Positions 34,341 to 47,754 of a stretch of 64,000 nucleotides of DNA are shown one piece after another. This stretch comes from Phylloscopus collybita (Eukaryota > Chordata > Aves > Passeriformes > Phylloscopidae). A program made the position numbers and the translations under genes. The notes under the pieces are model-generated. The model did no database searches. It was not told the origin of the DNA and worked only from the letters and a program-made list of their open reading frames with translations. Position 1 is the first letter of the stretch. Each line of letters starts with the position of its first letter. The stretch covers positions 14,627,501-14,691,500 of the forward strand of contig JAJNNQ010000026.1 of assembly GCA_027886175.1 (NCBI GenBank), written 5' to 3'.

Positions 34341-36545
34341 TGGAACATTACCCAAATGATCCAGAATGAAGGATTTAACGTATCACTCTACCCTTATTGC
34401 TACTTATTCCCTGTCAGCAGATTTTTCATTTGTTTTTTATTTATTGCACATAAACACTACACAAATGATTTGGTCATATTTAAGAACATATGGTCTGTGC
34501 TTCTGATTACTGGTTATGCACTTTGTTACCAATTACTTGTTAAAATAATCACTTCCTTAATTACAGTGGTCAGCAGATAATGATTTTGCCTTCATTTGCT
34601 TGAAGACTAACTGCAGCAAAATAAGTTGTAATGTGAATGTCCCTGGAAAAACAGGGCTCATCCTTTTTTCACATATTCATTCTCCTCTTAGGTAGGTGGT
34701 TTTATAAATGTGATTGCAGTCTACATTTTTTCTTATTTCAGGTTTTCAGTTCCAGAGACTGGTCAGTGCTCAGATGCAGTTAGCACAGTTGTGACTGCAC
34801 CAGAGCCTCTCCTAATGGGAGTGTTGGCTCACACACCATGATTAGCCCTCATCATCTCCACTGTGTCTTCTCTACAACGAGAAAAGGGCTTCAAAAATTC
34901 ATAACTAATTGTAAAGTAGCAAGAAAGCTAACAAAACTGCTACAGAACTTGTCAGTAAAAGGCAGTTGCCATTGTCTCTTTCTGCAGCTGGATTTTTTAG
35001 CTTGGTTCTTTATTTTCATTTTCTTTTTTTTATATATATTTTAAGGTAATAAGAAAAAAACAAGCTCCCAGACCATGAGACATCTTTTGTAGATTTTCTG
35101 TAAATGGTCTGTGACACAGGGGACAAAATATTTTGTGTGTTTGAGTAGGTCACCACAACCATGGAAATACTGCTGACATGGATATCCAAGCCTCTTTTTC
35201 CTTTGGATTATTATTAATTACATGTAATGTCTTGCTGTAATCAGGTTTTTGTTCCTTTATACTTGCTTCCTGACTTTATTTTTTTCTTTGCTGACTGCTA
35301 GGTCCTGTTAGGAGATTTCACTGACTCAATTGCATTGTACAATCCTTTTGTTAGGGGTATTCTAGGAAAAGAAAATACAAAAGAAGTAGAAAAATTAGTC
35401 AGAAATGTGTGCATCATAAGCTTTATCTACACTGCTAAATAAACCAGATACAGTCATGGGCTTGAGGATGTGCTCTGTCATTATGCCTGTTGTTTAAATG
35501 TTAACATGCTCCCAGTCATGTCTTTGGCACCAGAATTTTCTGAAATAATGTCTGGGTAAAATTTGGGGCATAGGATGTGTCGGGGAGCTCTCATGTCCCC
35601 CCTCATGAGCAATACGCAGTGTAGCAATTTTACACTGTACAGTCCTCCAACAACACCCAACAAGACTGGCATCCTCAAGCACTGCCATGTGCCCACACTC
35701 AGGCTGCACCCAGAGCCCCCAAAACATCCCCCACTTTCAGGCACTCAAACACTGGTAGACTGCAATGCCAGATTTCTCTGTAGTCTAGACACGTCCAACT
35801 GGAAAGAAAACATACAGAGATGATAAGCATGACTTAAGGTGACTGAGGCTCAGGGAAAGAGGAATACTAAGTGCTGTGTAGTGTGGATATAGCTAAGCCA
35901 AACCATTTGCCCAGAGACTGGACCCTGTCTTTGTTTTATTTAACAGCAAATATTGGGATTCCATGGAGAGAGATGGAAATGCATCATACTGTGAGATATT
36001 CCTGTCTACAGGTGGATGGATGGATAGGGTACTTATCAAATGTAATAGATAGATTTTTCTGATGTTTAGAGAAGGACAAATGATGTTCTCCTATGAAAAA
36101 ACTTAATTAAAGTATTAAAAGGACTTAATTAAAAGTATTAAAAAAAATTAATGTAGAATATTTCCCTTATACATCACAGTAATTCTTCTACAAAGGAGAT
36201 GCTCTTATTACTAATACTGCCCAGGCTGAAGTGACAGGTATGCTGGACTTTACAATTCTCTTCATATAGATCAAATCAGGAAATTCATTAGAAATAGTGT
36301 AGGAAGAACTGTGGGGTTGTGAAATCCATTGCTGTTGGCACACAAGCTTGTACAGTTCTGCCTTTGACTGCAATTCAGACATGCTTGGATACATAACGTT
36401 GCTGATGTTTGAACTACTTAGGCACTGTTGGCTTTCCAAACAGTTTGTTATGACAGCCCCTACCCCTGTAGGTAGAGGGAAAGATGTCGTACAGCCACAC
36501 TTCCTTCCAAGCTGTTCATTCTTAGTCCACAAAATGTTACATCTG
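34341..36545. other. mostly unique noncoding DNA
   Basis: No gene is recognised. A G+C-richer patch at 35549-35760 is open in overlapping frames on both strands (77-87 codons) and may be a decayed repeat that I cannot name. A 22-base direct duplication lies at 36101-36144. Confidence 0.5.
36101..36144. repeat. tandem duplication of a 22-base A+T-rich unit
   Basis: ACTTAATTAAAGTATTAAAA is repeated with one extra A in the second copy. Confidence 0.85.
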
Positions 36546-36741
36546 ACAAAAACAAACAAACAAACAAACAAAACCAAAAAACCCCCCCAAACAAACAAAA
36601 AAAACCAAACCAAAAAACAAAACCCAACCCCCCCCCAAAAAAACCAAAAACAAAGCCAAAAAACCCCCAAACCAAACAAAACCCCCCCACACAAACAAAA
36701 AACCCACAAACAAACAAACAAACAAAAAACCCACCCCCCCC
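36546..36741. repeat. A/C-only low-complexity tract, 196 bp
   Basis: Across 196 bases only one base (a G at 36655) is not A or C. The tract mixes CAAA/AAAC repeats with C6-C9 runs and continues as a C-rich region to about 36775. The minus-strand frames of 112-177 codons rich in Phe, Gly, Val and Leu, and the plus-strand Lys/Pro/Thr/Gln-rich frame of 144 codons, are by-products of this composition and are not genes. Confidence 0.93.
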
Positions 36742-36775
36742 TCCCAGCACCACCCCACCCCTCCCCACCCCAACA

Positions 36776-39700
36776 AAATTAGCCAAACCCCACACCACTC
36801 AGTTATAAAATTAGGAGTAAAGGCATATTTTGTGAAATTACCTAGAGAGGAAATGAAATGGACTGGAGAACTAGTAACCACAGAAAAAAAGAAGCAAACC
36901 CCAAAGTAAGCAAATAGGTACATCTTCTCTTTTCTGGGCCATTAAAGCTTGTAGGTCACTATTATGTACTGCATTGCATCACTCATTTTTACTTCTTTGA
37001 TGGTCCTGCCCTCTTTTCTTGCATTTTTGCTTAATCCATCCTGCCACCTACGTTAAGGGATTATTTCCTTACACTTTTTAAGGGAGAGTGGTAAACGCCA
37101 CTTTCATCTCTAGGAAACAGTAGTGCTGTTTTTATTTTCCCCTGCTTTTTTTTTTCTCACTTGTTCTTCTGTAATTAAAGCTAGCAATTCAATTGTGCCT
37201 TACCAACATTTTTTTGCTTGCATAGCTCTTTAAATTTTTTTTTCCCTTTCCATTAACAGTTTTATCTTTGATTACTATTCCTTTGCTCTGGATCAGTCTG
37301 CTTTCACATCAGATATCTTGTTCTTGTCATTGCAACCTGCTGTGTGAATCAGGTAAGCCTGGTAAGATACCTTTACAGAGCAGCCTTGATTGTGTTTGCT
37401 GAGCTGTGAGAAAAACAAGAAGCGTAAAAAAAAAACAACTCAGAAGCTTGCTTGTGAAAGAATCAGCCCCTGCTGAACCTACAGTACAGAAAAAGAAATT
37501 TTACACTTAAATTTAAAGAGACTTATTGAAGTCTCTTGCTGAGAAGAAACCATTTCATGTTGATAGTTTGATGTTAGTAGTTTTCTTCTGTCTAATGTAC
37601 TGCTCCAGCAGTATGTTATACCCAGTTTGCATAGAGGTAAATGACAACACGCTGCCCAAGGCACTGGGGAGTCAGGCCCTTACACTTCACCAAAGAGCTG
37701 TGGAAGCACAGCAGTCACCCTGACAAGGCTGACTCCATCGCAGCAGCCAGGCTGACAGGAGGGCACACAGCTGCAGAAAGCCTCTGGGGCTGGAGGGACC
37801 TCTGATCTTAAAGGCAGCTTTGCAGTGGAGCAATTACTGCCACCCATCCAACTGGATGTGAGGGTGACGGCTTCCAGCCTCTAGCCTACAAACAGGCATC
37901 CTCTGCTAATTGGGAACAGAGGAGCAGGAGATCAGAGAAGTTAAGAAGTGTGAAGTCAGTACTGTGGCCAGTTAACAGCAATACTCTTTCTTGTTATGCC
38001 CATGAATGTGTTACAGAAGTATTGGCAAATTTTATCCTGCCTGTAGGGAAGTGGGTGGCTGACACAGAATAATAGAGACTCTTTTGTTTTAGCTGCTAGT
38101 TTGAAGGCTGCTCAGACTAGAAATGGCAAAACTGTACCAGATGATGGTCTCTCTGATGGCAATTGAAGTATTGAGTCTTGAAGTATTTATTTGTTAGCAT
38201 GAGTCTATCTCATGAAAATTCCCCTTTAGCAATAGAATTATTTGCATTTTAACAAATGAGGCCTGGGGCATGGGTAACTTTTGTGAGTGTCAAGAATGAA
38301 TGCTTCTGATGGTCTTGCTGTTTCTCCCCCTTTCATCCCCTGAGAGTCCATAAGAAGTCCTCAATAAGTCTTGGATTAGGACTGAACTAGGGATGCCTCC
38401 CTATGAAAAGGAGTCATCAAGCAGTGGTTGAAGAGAGGGGGAATACATATCTTGAATGAGAAGATTTAGCAACTGTATTGAGGTCCTAGAACTGGAGTAG
38501 ATTTGGTGTTGAACCAAAATATGGTCAAGCAGTAAATGTGAAAGAAGTCAGGTAATTGCTTAGCCACAAGCTTTCTTGCACTGTAGCTGCCATCAGATTG
38601 TGCTTTGGGCAAAGACGTTTTCTTTTTTCTGAAATTCCCCCTGTGAATTCTGGGAGGTCAGCTTCAGACTTGAACGCACAACATCATTTATTTGTTTGTA
38701 ACTTCTGCTGGTTTCACCATCTGGCATGAATCATACTGCACTGAACATGTTCTGTCTTATCAAATTCTATTATCGCTTTGTGTTTATCCTGTATTTTATC
38801 ACTTTGCAACTGCTTGTGTAAAAATAAGTAAAGCAAGGAAATAAAACTATTAGTGGTTTGAAAACCCTTTAAAATCTTGTTGCAGCCTTTTCTGCAAAAA
38901 CACCTGAGGCTTGGATCCTTGCTTCAAATACAGATAACCCTAATACTCTTTTTGTTGTCTATATAGCTTTATTGCTCCATAATGCTGTTTTATGACAAAT
39001 TAAACATCTTAGGTTTCACCAAGCAGTATGTGTCTTTTATTCTTCTTCAACTTGTCTCTAGTTGTAAAGGATTATTTATTTCTTGCCTTTTCCTTCTGTT
39101 ATTTTTTAAATTTAATTTGATTATTATCAAGTTCTAGATTTGCTGCCTCAATTATTTTTTTTATTTTTTGCGTAGTATAATTTTTTAACAGGATTTAGTG
39201 CTTCATATTAAATGTGTGCTTTTTATTTGCACTTTATTTCAAAATCATATAGCTGATTTTTTTTTCTTCTCTCCCACTCTTTTGCCGTTTCATTAATTTC
39301 TTGAATATGCTCTGTTTGTAGGGCAGAACTTAAATGCTGACTATTTTCTTTCTTGCTCCCTGTTAGCTAATCCTGGTCACAGTAAGTTGATTTATTTACA
39401 TTTGCAGGTGTTTTTTCAGGATCAAATCCTTCATACTGCATCAGATAAGTGTCTGAATACCACAAAAATAATAAACAGAAAAGATTTCACTCATAGCCCA
39501 AAAGTGTTAGTGAAAACTACTTTCAAAAGGCACTTTTGCAAACCATTACATATAACAGGTTGAAGTCTTTGAAGCATCTTAAATCTGCTAGCATTAAATT
39601 TCAACTCTCACTTCTAGTTTCACCTTTTGAAGCTTCTTTTGACTTTCACATAGATGTTATACATCAATAAATATTTAAGTCTGACTCCTCATGAAAAAAA

Positions 39701-42700
39701 AAATCCTTTGGCAAAATCTATGAATAAGAAGTAGTTGATCTAACCTGATGATCAAATTTCAAACTGTAAGGATAGACCAAGGCAACAAACCTTGCCTGTG
39801 GTACCAAGACAAAGGTAATTGAATATTTATTTATTCTCTCATTAAATGATGAAAATATTGTCCCAAGTGTGTTTCTGTTTAAAGTGCTTTGACCTACAGC
39901 ACCACATAATCTTGTTCTGGCCTGGTGAATTCAGAAGTGGAGCAGGATTCTTGCTGAGATGGTCAATATACAGCACAGTTGTATACTATTCCTCAAGAGA
40001 AATTTGATGTTAGCCACAGACGTTTTCTTATATGGCTGCAAGATTACTTTTTTTTTTTTTTTCTGTAACACTGCAGAATAGAAATCCAACTACATAAATC
40101 AAAATTTGGTAAAGTTTCTGCCACGTCCAGACTTGAGTCACTCTGACCAAAACATAAAAATCCTTGGACTTATACTGATGGCATAAAGACTATGACCAGA
40201 ATGTAGCCTCCCAGGAATGTGAATGGCAAACTGTCTACTTACAGATAAATCCTGAAGGAAGCTATAAAAACACTGTATTTAGTTCTAAAGCAAAAGTTAC
40301 AGTTCAGCAGAGAAAATAAAGCTGGATAACTTTGAATCTTTATTAATTAATCAACATAAATTGTTCCTTCTGTGTAAAAGGACTTTGAAAGAAATCTTGG
40401 GTTCTACTACTCCTCAGCTGAAGTGGAACATCTGATGCATAGATACAGTAATCAGGAGAACCCTTACTCATTTTGTGATTTTCCAGGTAAAAATTATGTT
40501 TGAAAAAAAGTCATACCTTTATTAGTTTTGAATCACAAGAAACAAATCAATTTACTCTTACAGTGCAAGGAAGGAAATCCTTTGCTATTCCACAATAAGC
40601 TTTTTTGCTTTCTTGGAGGCTTTTTAGTTTGTATTTTAAAATAAATTTTAGAATTGAATCTCCTTGATAAGATTCCCTTTCCAAAACTAGTATCAAAGGG
40701 GTCTGAATATGGTGAAGGCTTTTTTTTTTAATTAGAGATCTTGATACTGACAGCCAGTTTTGATTTTGGGTTTGAAATATATAGAGCATGGATAAAGTGA
40801 CAAGTCACTAGAAGTATGGAAACAGCTGTAATCCTTATAAAGCCAAAAGGAGACTGAAAGAGTTTTCTTGGAAACATTAATGCTTATGCCAGACAAAATA
40901 TTCTTAGAATGAGCATTTCTACACTGTCAATTTTGTTTTCATAGCAAGGCATGAGGAGTTAGTAAATAACAAGATTTATACACAGATCTCCTGGGTACTG
41001 AGTTGGACAATCACATTATTGATTGACCACCATGATGGCACTAAACCTGAACCTCCTTAATGTTTTCATCTGTAATTGTCTCTTGATTAGACACTCTGAA
41101 GTGCCATAGCCAGGATCAGGTAGCAGGAGACAGTTCTGATTGAGCAAATCAGTTTGGAAAGGGTCCCTGGAGAAGAATTTCATTTTCCAGGCCAGAATTT
41201 GTGCCTTTGAATCTATACTAATAACATAATGGGGGAGGAAAAAATGTTTCTCATGATGAAATAAAACATCTGTTTCCTCCCTTTCCTCTGGGTTAGGTTT
41301 ATCAAATTATGAGCTGAGTATTACACAGCTCTTTTGCAGTGAGCAAAATGGACTGATAGTAGATAGATATTTTTAATTCTTATGTTATCTGTTGTAAAAT
41401 TGTTGACATATGTAATTATTTAGCATCATATTTGAAAGTGATTTTAAAACTGTTGATAAAATGAGATAATTAGTGTCCCTTTACAGAAAAGTAAATCACA
41501 TGCCAACTTCACACAACTGAAACTAATAATATTATGGTAACTCTGATCTTAACAGATTCTGTTTGTGGCTGGAGCTGCAAATCAATGATATCCCAGTCTG
41601 TGGTGCTCCTCTGGAGAAAATAAAAACCAAAAGAGACAACAAAACAAAATCCCTCTAAAATTTACTTTGGCAAATTAAATTTTCGTATTAAGCTGTTGAT
41701 GAAAGTCAAGAAAACTGATAATTTTATTTTGTTTGGGCTAAATTATACCACTGTTATTCTCTAACTCTTGAAGGAGCATACCCTCAGAGAGCCGAGATAA
41801 AACCATTGGGAGTCCTTGCAGGCTGAGGCTGGTATCAGATAACCAGATGCAGTGGCACTGGTTTCATCCCATCAGTGCACTGGTGTGTATAATGTCTCTC
41901 TTTGAAAGGTTAGAAGTGGTAGAATAGCAGGGCAGTTGCCCCTGGAGTTTCCCTATTTAACAGGGTAAAGTGGGAAGCTCTGGGCCCTCTCTTCAGATTG
42001 GTAAAACCTATTATTAAAAAAATCCCAAAAGTAGATGCTTTAAAAATAATGTATGCACCTGCAGCCGTGTATCTGATATTCCCCTAAAAGTTCATGATTC
42101 CTGCAATATTTTGTGTGGTACTTGACATTATTTTCCCTCATCTTTCCAGAGTTGTCCCTGTATTTGTATATTCCATAACCTGCTTTTTAGTTTTGTTGTT
42201 GTTTTATTGTTTTTATTTTTACTATTAAGTGATCTCTTCTGTAAATCTCCTTAAAATCCTTATAAATTTATGAGCTTATCTACTGGGTGGCAAGAGGCTG
42301 TATAGTGTTGTACAGCTATTTCTACATAGGAATGGAATAAACCCTAGCAGATATTGTTAGCAACCAGCTTGACAGATCTATAAAGAAAGTAATCATGGTT
42401 ATCAAGCAAAGAAATAAAATCTCAGTATGAATCTGGAAGTGTCAATGCAAGTGTCAACTAGGAAACACCCATAGCAGGTGCCCAAGATCCCCCTCCCTGA
42501 ACATGGGGTATGTATGGAGTCTGATACTTGGGAATATCAGGCAAAGGATGATCTGCATTTACCTATCTGGGAAATCCATCCAACAAAGTTGGAAATGGAC
42601 ATGCCTAATGGTTGCTGACTGAACCTTTGCTATTCAACTACAGGAAAATTCAGTCAGCTCACAACAGTTTCTGATAGGTGCTCACACTTAATACTCTCTG

Positions 42701-43922
42701 TTCCTTAATCAACACGATGATAATCTATTTTTCATCCATATTGACTAGGGTGCTACTCCCTCTCACTTTGCAATGTGTTAGCATTACTAATTTAGACTCT
42801 ATCAATGGATGAGGAAAAGAAGGAGATTGTCCAATTTTTTTGTGCTGGGAATTCTGGAATAGGAACATTCTGTGAAACAGTTTGAGTCATTACTATGCTT
42901 GTCTGTTCATTTCTACTCGTTGTTTTGGTGCCAAAGCAATTTGAGCTGTGGTTGTGTTCACAGCAGTACTATTTAAAAACAGGTGTGAGAATTGTCTGTA
43001 GACAGTTAGTATGTGAATCCTCTATGGTCAAGGAATTCTATAGACACCCTGTTCCTATATATAGGATGTTCTGGCGTACTGAACTCTGCTTTTGCTGTAG
43101 GCACAACCATTATCAGCAAGGTTTCATGGTTAAGTGTTCAAAATCTTTTCTTTAGGTATTTCATGCTTTCTTAACACAGACACAGACAAGTCCCCTATGA
43201 GAATTTTGAAAAGCCCAAACATACCATAGACAGGAAAAGTTTATAATCTCAGAGGTATTCTTGGAGTCTTCATAAGCAGGAAATGCAATTATAGACCCTG
43301 AATCCAGGTTTTATACCTGTACCTCTTCACAATGTAACCTTAACTCATAAAGTCAAAATGACAGCCTGAAGATCAAACTTGACCTATTTAATGTCTCCAT
43401 CTAGCCAATTGCTGCTGGCAGGGGAAATGACTGACCAGACAACGCCCCAAACACCAGGACTGAGGAAAATCCTGCAAAAAATTACCGGTAGGTATCCCAT
43501 TACACCCCCATAGGGACAGAATCAATATTTGCTGTCTTCCTCTTTTACATGTAGGAGATCAAAAAATTGTTAATTTAGTGCCACTGTACCAAGGCATAAA
43601 ACCTCTATGAGAGAGAGCTGTTGGTGCATGTAGGGAATGTTGTTGGGGAGGCCCCCAGGCAGGCTGTAGGTTTGGTTACAGCAGGAGTTTTGTGATCTGT
43701 GGCAAAGACCACAGAATACCTGTAAAACTTCTCTAGAGGGTGACTTCAGTTAAAAGGAAAGGTTTACAGGCAGAGAGAAGGGAGACAGACAATTTCTTTA
43801 GGAATATCTAGCAAGAGAACATCTTAGTTTTCTCCTACTGTGTGTTGGTTGTGATGAAATAAAATACTGTGGTTTCCTGTGTTTTTTTTTTTTTTTTTTT
43901 TTTTTGGTTTTGTTTTGTTTTG

Positions 43923-43953
<31 letters not shown>

Positions 43954-46149
43954 TGTGGAGGGGAGGGAGAAGAAGTAGCTATTGAAAAGATACAAGATTT
44001 GAAAAAAATACGTGCAAAGTAAGCACATTTAGTGAAGGAAAAGAATTTACCTGTGATCAGAATGAATGATCTGTAATATCTCATTTACTTCTACAGATGT
44101 TTAATCCTCATATTGCCTAAAAACCTCTCAAAACTATTCAGTCTTAGTCAAATGTAATGCTCTCTTTGGATAAGAACTGTTGATAGGGTTTTAGAAGAAA
44201 AACATTGCCACTAGTATTAACCCTTTGCTTAATATTATGGATAGATAACAACTATTGAAAAAAGAAAATATACTGTAGTGGAAATTTGTCAAAGCATTAT
44301 AGAATTGCATTTTGTATCACATAAAAATGTAGAAAGAACTACCAAAAAATGGTCTAATACTGGACGAGGTCACTAGCACATTTATGGTGCTCCATATAAG
44401 GCTTTCCAGCTGGTGATGCTAAAACCAACATTAATTTGTCACTGGATGCTAGATTTATTCTGCCTTCATAGAAGTAGAAAACAGACATCTGTTTAAAATA
44501 ATTGCTGTATACAGAATGCAAGCTATTAAGCTACTCACAGCAAGTTGGACCCTATTGGTACAAAACACACAGGAATCTACAGTGTTGCTAAATTGTTTTA
44601 CATTACTTTTGACCTAAAAACCCTTTAGTAATGAAGAGCAATTAATTCTTTTTGAAATAGCAATAAGCTTACTCCTTAAATGCCCTGAGTTTCAGCAACA
44701 CACACACACCTTGTACCAAAGCGAATTCCAGGGTGTTTCCAAGATTTTTTGTGATTTGTAATAAATACTCAAATTAATCTTGTCTAAGAGTTTTGCTGAA
44801 GTTGTGTGCCTGTGGTTCCCTGAATAAGAAACTTTTTTGTTCGTGTGTTATTTTCATTCATAAATCAGTTTAACTGAGCTGATGTTTATTTTTTTGGATG
44901 AGGGAAAACAAAAAAACCAGATTCTTGTAAAGTCTATGTGGAAAAGTTGTATGTTTCCATTTTGTAATTATATTATTTCAAATTTGGTTTTCGTTTGTCT
45001 CTACCCTTTAACTTTCTCTATCACTGGCTTTATTTTATTTTGTTTCTTCACTTTGCTGTTGTGGGAGGCAGTTAGGAAAAGACAGTGAAGCACACAATAT
45101 TTAAAATTAGAAAAAAAGAGGAAAACAAATAAATAAAAAAAAAATACTCTCAAGTTTCCTAAGATAAAACACTGCTAGGGAAGATAATCTTTTTTTTTCT
45201 CTTTTTAGGGAAAACTTCTGGTGAGTTCTGTTTTGCCTAAGCAATTTCAAGCTGCTGAAGCACAGAGCCATCAAAGGTGCTCAGCCCTAGGGCAAACTCA
45301 CAGGAAAGAAGGAAGAAAATGTTACAAAGAAGGTCTCATCAATGAAAACCAAGACAGACTACTCAATATGCAATTTTTTCTTCTGGTTTCTTGGAACCGT
45401 TCCACTCTCCTCTATAGATTAGCTTAAAAGCACTAAAATAAGTAAATATTCATACTCCTACTTTAAAGCCATTGAGAATGAAGAGACATGCAGACTGGAC
45501 CTAAACGTCTGGACAGAAACATAAAATCCAACAACTGTGCAGCCAGGATGACTCCATTACATCATAATCCCATAGTCACCACGTTCTGCAGAGCAGGCTG
45601 TTATCCACAAGTGGGGCTGTAATATTGTCAGTCACTTCCTGTGCTGTAGGAAGCACTGAAGCTTCATCCTTTCCCTGAAATACTGAACTACAGAAATACT
45701 GTAAAGGATAACTATACAGGACTAAGTATATTAGGAGAAATCAAACAGATCTGTATTGTATTAGTAATGAAGTAATTATTATGATATGGACATTATACCA
45801 GTTACAGATGCCTATAAATAGGCCAGATGTGAAATTTTGTTTTAGTTCTGCATTTTAAAATACTTTGTGTATCTGCTGCTTTAGCTTCAGTACTCTATGC
45901 CAGGGGTTTTGCAGGAGATTTCTTACCCCCACTAGCCTTTGTTAAAGAATGGATATATAAAGAAAGTGGATGAAGCTATTCTACCTTAAATTGAACTCTA
46001 TAATACAGAAATATTAGTATGTGCAACTAGTATAAATCCATGTCTCCGTTCTGTAGTATGAAAAAAGTAATGTGCTTCCCAAATGCCTGTACTTTAACTC
46101 AGCTAGCTAGGAATTCAACAGAGATTGCTTAGCCCTGTGTGTGTGTGTT
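36776..46149. other. unique noncoding DNA
   Basis: No gene or named repeat is recognised over about 9.4 kb. An exon-like block (37260-37352) is discussed among the findings. T-rich and GTTTT repeats occur at 43882-43955. A G+C-rich unknown patch lies at about 37720-37880. Confidence 0.55.
43882..43955. repeat. T24 run followed by (GTTTT)n microsatellite
   Basis: T24 at 43882-43905 is followed by GG and an array of GTTTT units that shifts to GTTTTT. The minus-strand frames rich in Lys, Thr and Gln that cover it are low-complexity artefacts. Confidence 0.93.
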
Positions 46150-46887
46150 TGTCTTGGGTTGTGGAGCCAGGGGTGTGTATTCTATTTCACTGTTAAAAGC
46201 AGTTGGGGAGATGTTTATCTCTTGTAACTCTGGGGGGATGGGGGCAGATGCCTTCTGATAATGGGGCAACTGTTAAAACTAGATAGGACATTGTTTCTTA
46301 TCTCTTTCACCACCAGTCCTCCCTCCAGGGGGATATTTTCTGCTAATGGGCCATTAACACCTCCCCAAACTAACACATCCACTTTCCATCATCCTATTGT
46401 GAGATGCTCCACCCAGTGGGGGGAGCCAACCATTCCTACCTAAATAAAAACTGAGACACAGGAACACAAAGGTATCTGGCTTCACCCGATTTCTGGGAGG
46501 AGCACTGGATCCCTTCTCACCACCACTGGACCCTTGTTCTACAGGATTATCTCTACTCCACCAGAACCACATCTGCCACTCCAGGAGGACTCACTTTTGG
46601 ACTGCTTCCAACACCCTGACCAACAGGGTGTCAGGTTGTAGCTCTGACTCTGTCAGGGTTCTCAAAAATTGTTGTTTGTTTGCTGGTTTGGTTGGGTGGT
46701 TTTGTTTTCTACTACATCTGTATTGTTAATATTCCTACTAAAGGACTGTTATTCCTATTCCCAAATCTTTGCCTGAAAACCCTTAATTGCAAAATTATAA
46801 TTTGGCGGGGGTGAGGGGTTTACATTCCCCATTCTAAGGGAAACTCCAGATTTCCCTGGCAGATACCTGTCTTCCCAAACCAAGACA
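46150..46887 (+). mobile_element. solo LTR of an avian endogenous retrovirus, copy 1
   Basis: A 738-bp element bounded by inverted ends TGTCTTGGGTT...AACCAAGACA and flanked by the 5-bp direct repeat GTGTT (46145-46149 and 46888-46892), as for an integrated LTR. Strand is assigned from a TATA-like AAATAAAAACT at about 46441-46451, some 290 bp in; this is weak and the sense could be opposite. No gag, pol or env sequence is present, so it is a recombination-derived solo LTR. A second copy lies inverted at 47755-48477. Confidence 0.85.
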
Positions 46888-47754
46888 GTGTTTGAGACTG
46901 TCACTTATTAATTAAGACTATTTACTGCACCTCATGGGACATTGTGTGTTTTAAAATCCTCATAAATTTTATCTTTGTGAGCACTTGTTCTCAAAAGACC
47001 CTGAAAGAACAATAATCTTTATAGTCAATGTATGTATAAAATGTAAAGTTTAAATATATTCTACACCAACTACAGTGAAATCCATTTACTTTGCTGCTTG
47101 GCTTGGAAAACAAACAAACAAACATACAAACATACAAACAACCCCAAACAAAACAACCAAAAAGCAAAAGATTTTTTAAAAAATCTTCATTTTTCTGAAG
47201 GATTTTACCCAAATTTATCAGATTAGAATGCAACAAAAGGGGGATATGTCGCAAATGAAAATTAAATAGAGTATTCTTGGTGTTTAAAGGAAATGTCAAA
47301 TAATATCCAAATTTTTAGGGATTAATAAAAATCTTTTGGTAATGGTTCCCATTCATAAATATTTAGGACAGCACCTGTTTACTCTTCACTTTTCACTTTA
47401 TCTTTTCTGCACTGTTATATTCATGAACTATGGGTATTACAATACTGCTAATTTGGGTAATTTTTCTTTAAAAAAAAATCTGGTGTTGTGTATGTATAAC
47501 TGGTACAAACCAGCACTCCTACAAAAAAAACCAGCTTCAGCCACAGTAGGGACTTGTCCTTAATCCCCTGCTGCTGAGAGTGGAGAAGCCCCTGAGGGAA
47601 CCACACTGGCACTAAAGCTCTGGGGAGAACACGGGGAAGGAAAGCTTCACTTAGATTACTCTCATGGTATATGGCACTTCTCAGGAAGGACATATAAAAC
47701 AGTGTGGGTGGGTGGGCAGTCAGGAAAAGAGGATGAGAAAGGTAGAGAAGCCCC
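46888..47754. other. 867-bp spacer between inverted LTR copies
   Basis: It contains an (AAAC)n/(ATAC) patch at 47108-47140 and otherwise unique A+T-rich DNA. No retroviral internal region is visible, so the two LTRs do not border a provirus. Confidence 0.75.
47108..47140. repeat. (AAAC)n microsatellite with AAACATAC variants
   Basis: A short tetranucleotide array that makes a chance minus-strand frame. Confidence 0.85.

Noticed and set aside
35291..35440. 47-codon open frame after a CTGCTAG acceptor-like site
   Set aside because: In A+T-rich DNA a frame this long after an acceptor is common, and there is no donor or recognisable motif.
36188..36923. Frames of 112-177 codons on the minus strand and 144 codons on the plus strand
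   Set aside because: They lie across the A/C-only tract, and their Phe/Gly/Val/Leu or Lys/Pro/Thr/Gln bias simply translates that composition.
43427..43487. ATG-started frame (MTDQTTPQTPGLRKIL) ending at a GTAGGT donor-like site
   Set aside because: Weak upstream signals and only about 20 codons; not distinguishable from chance.
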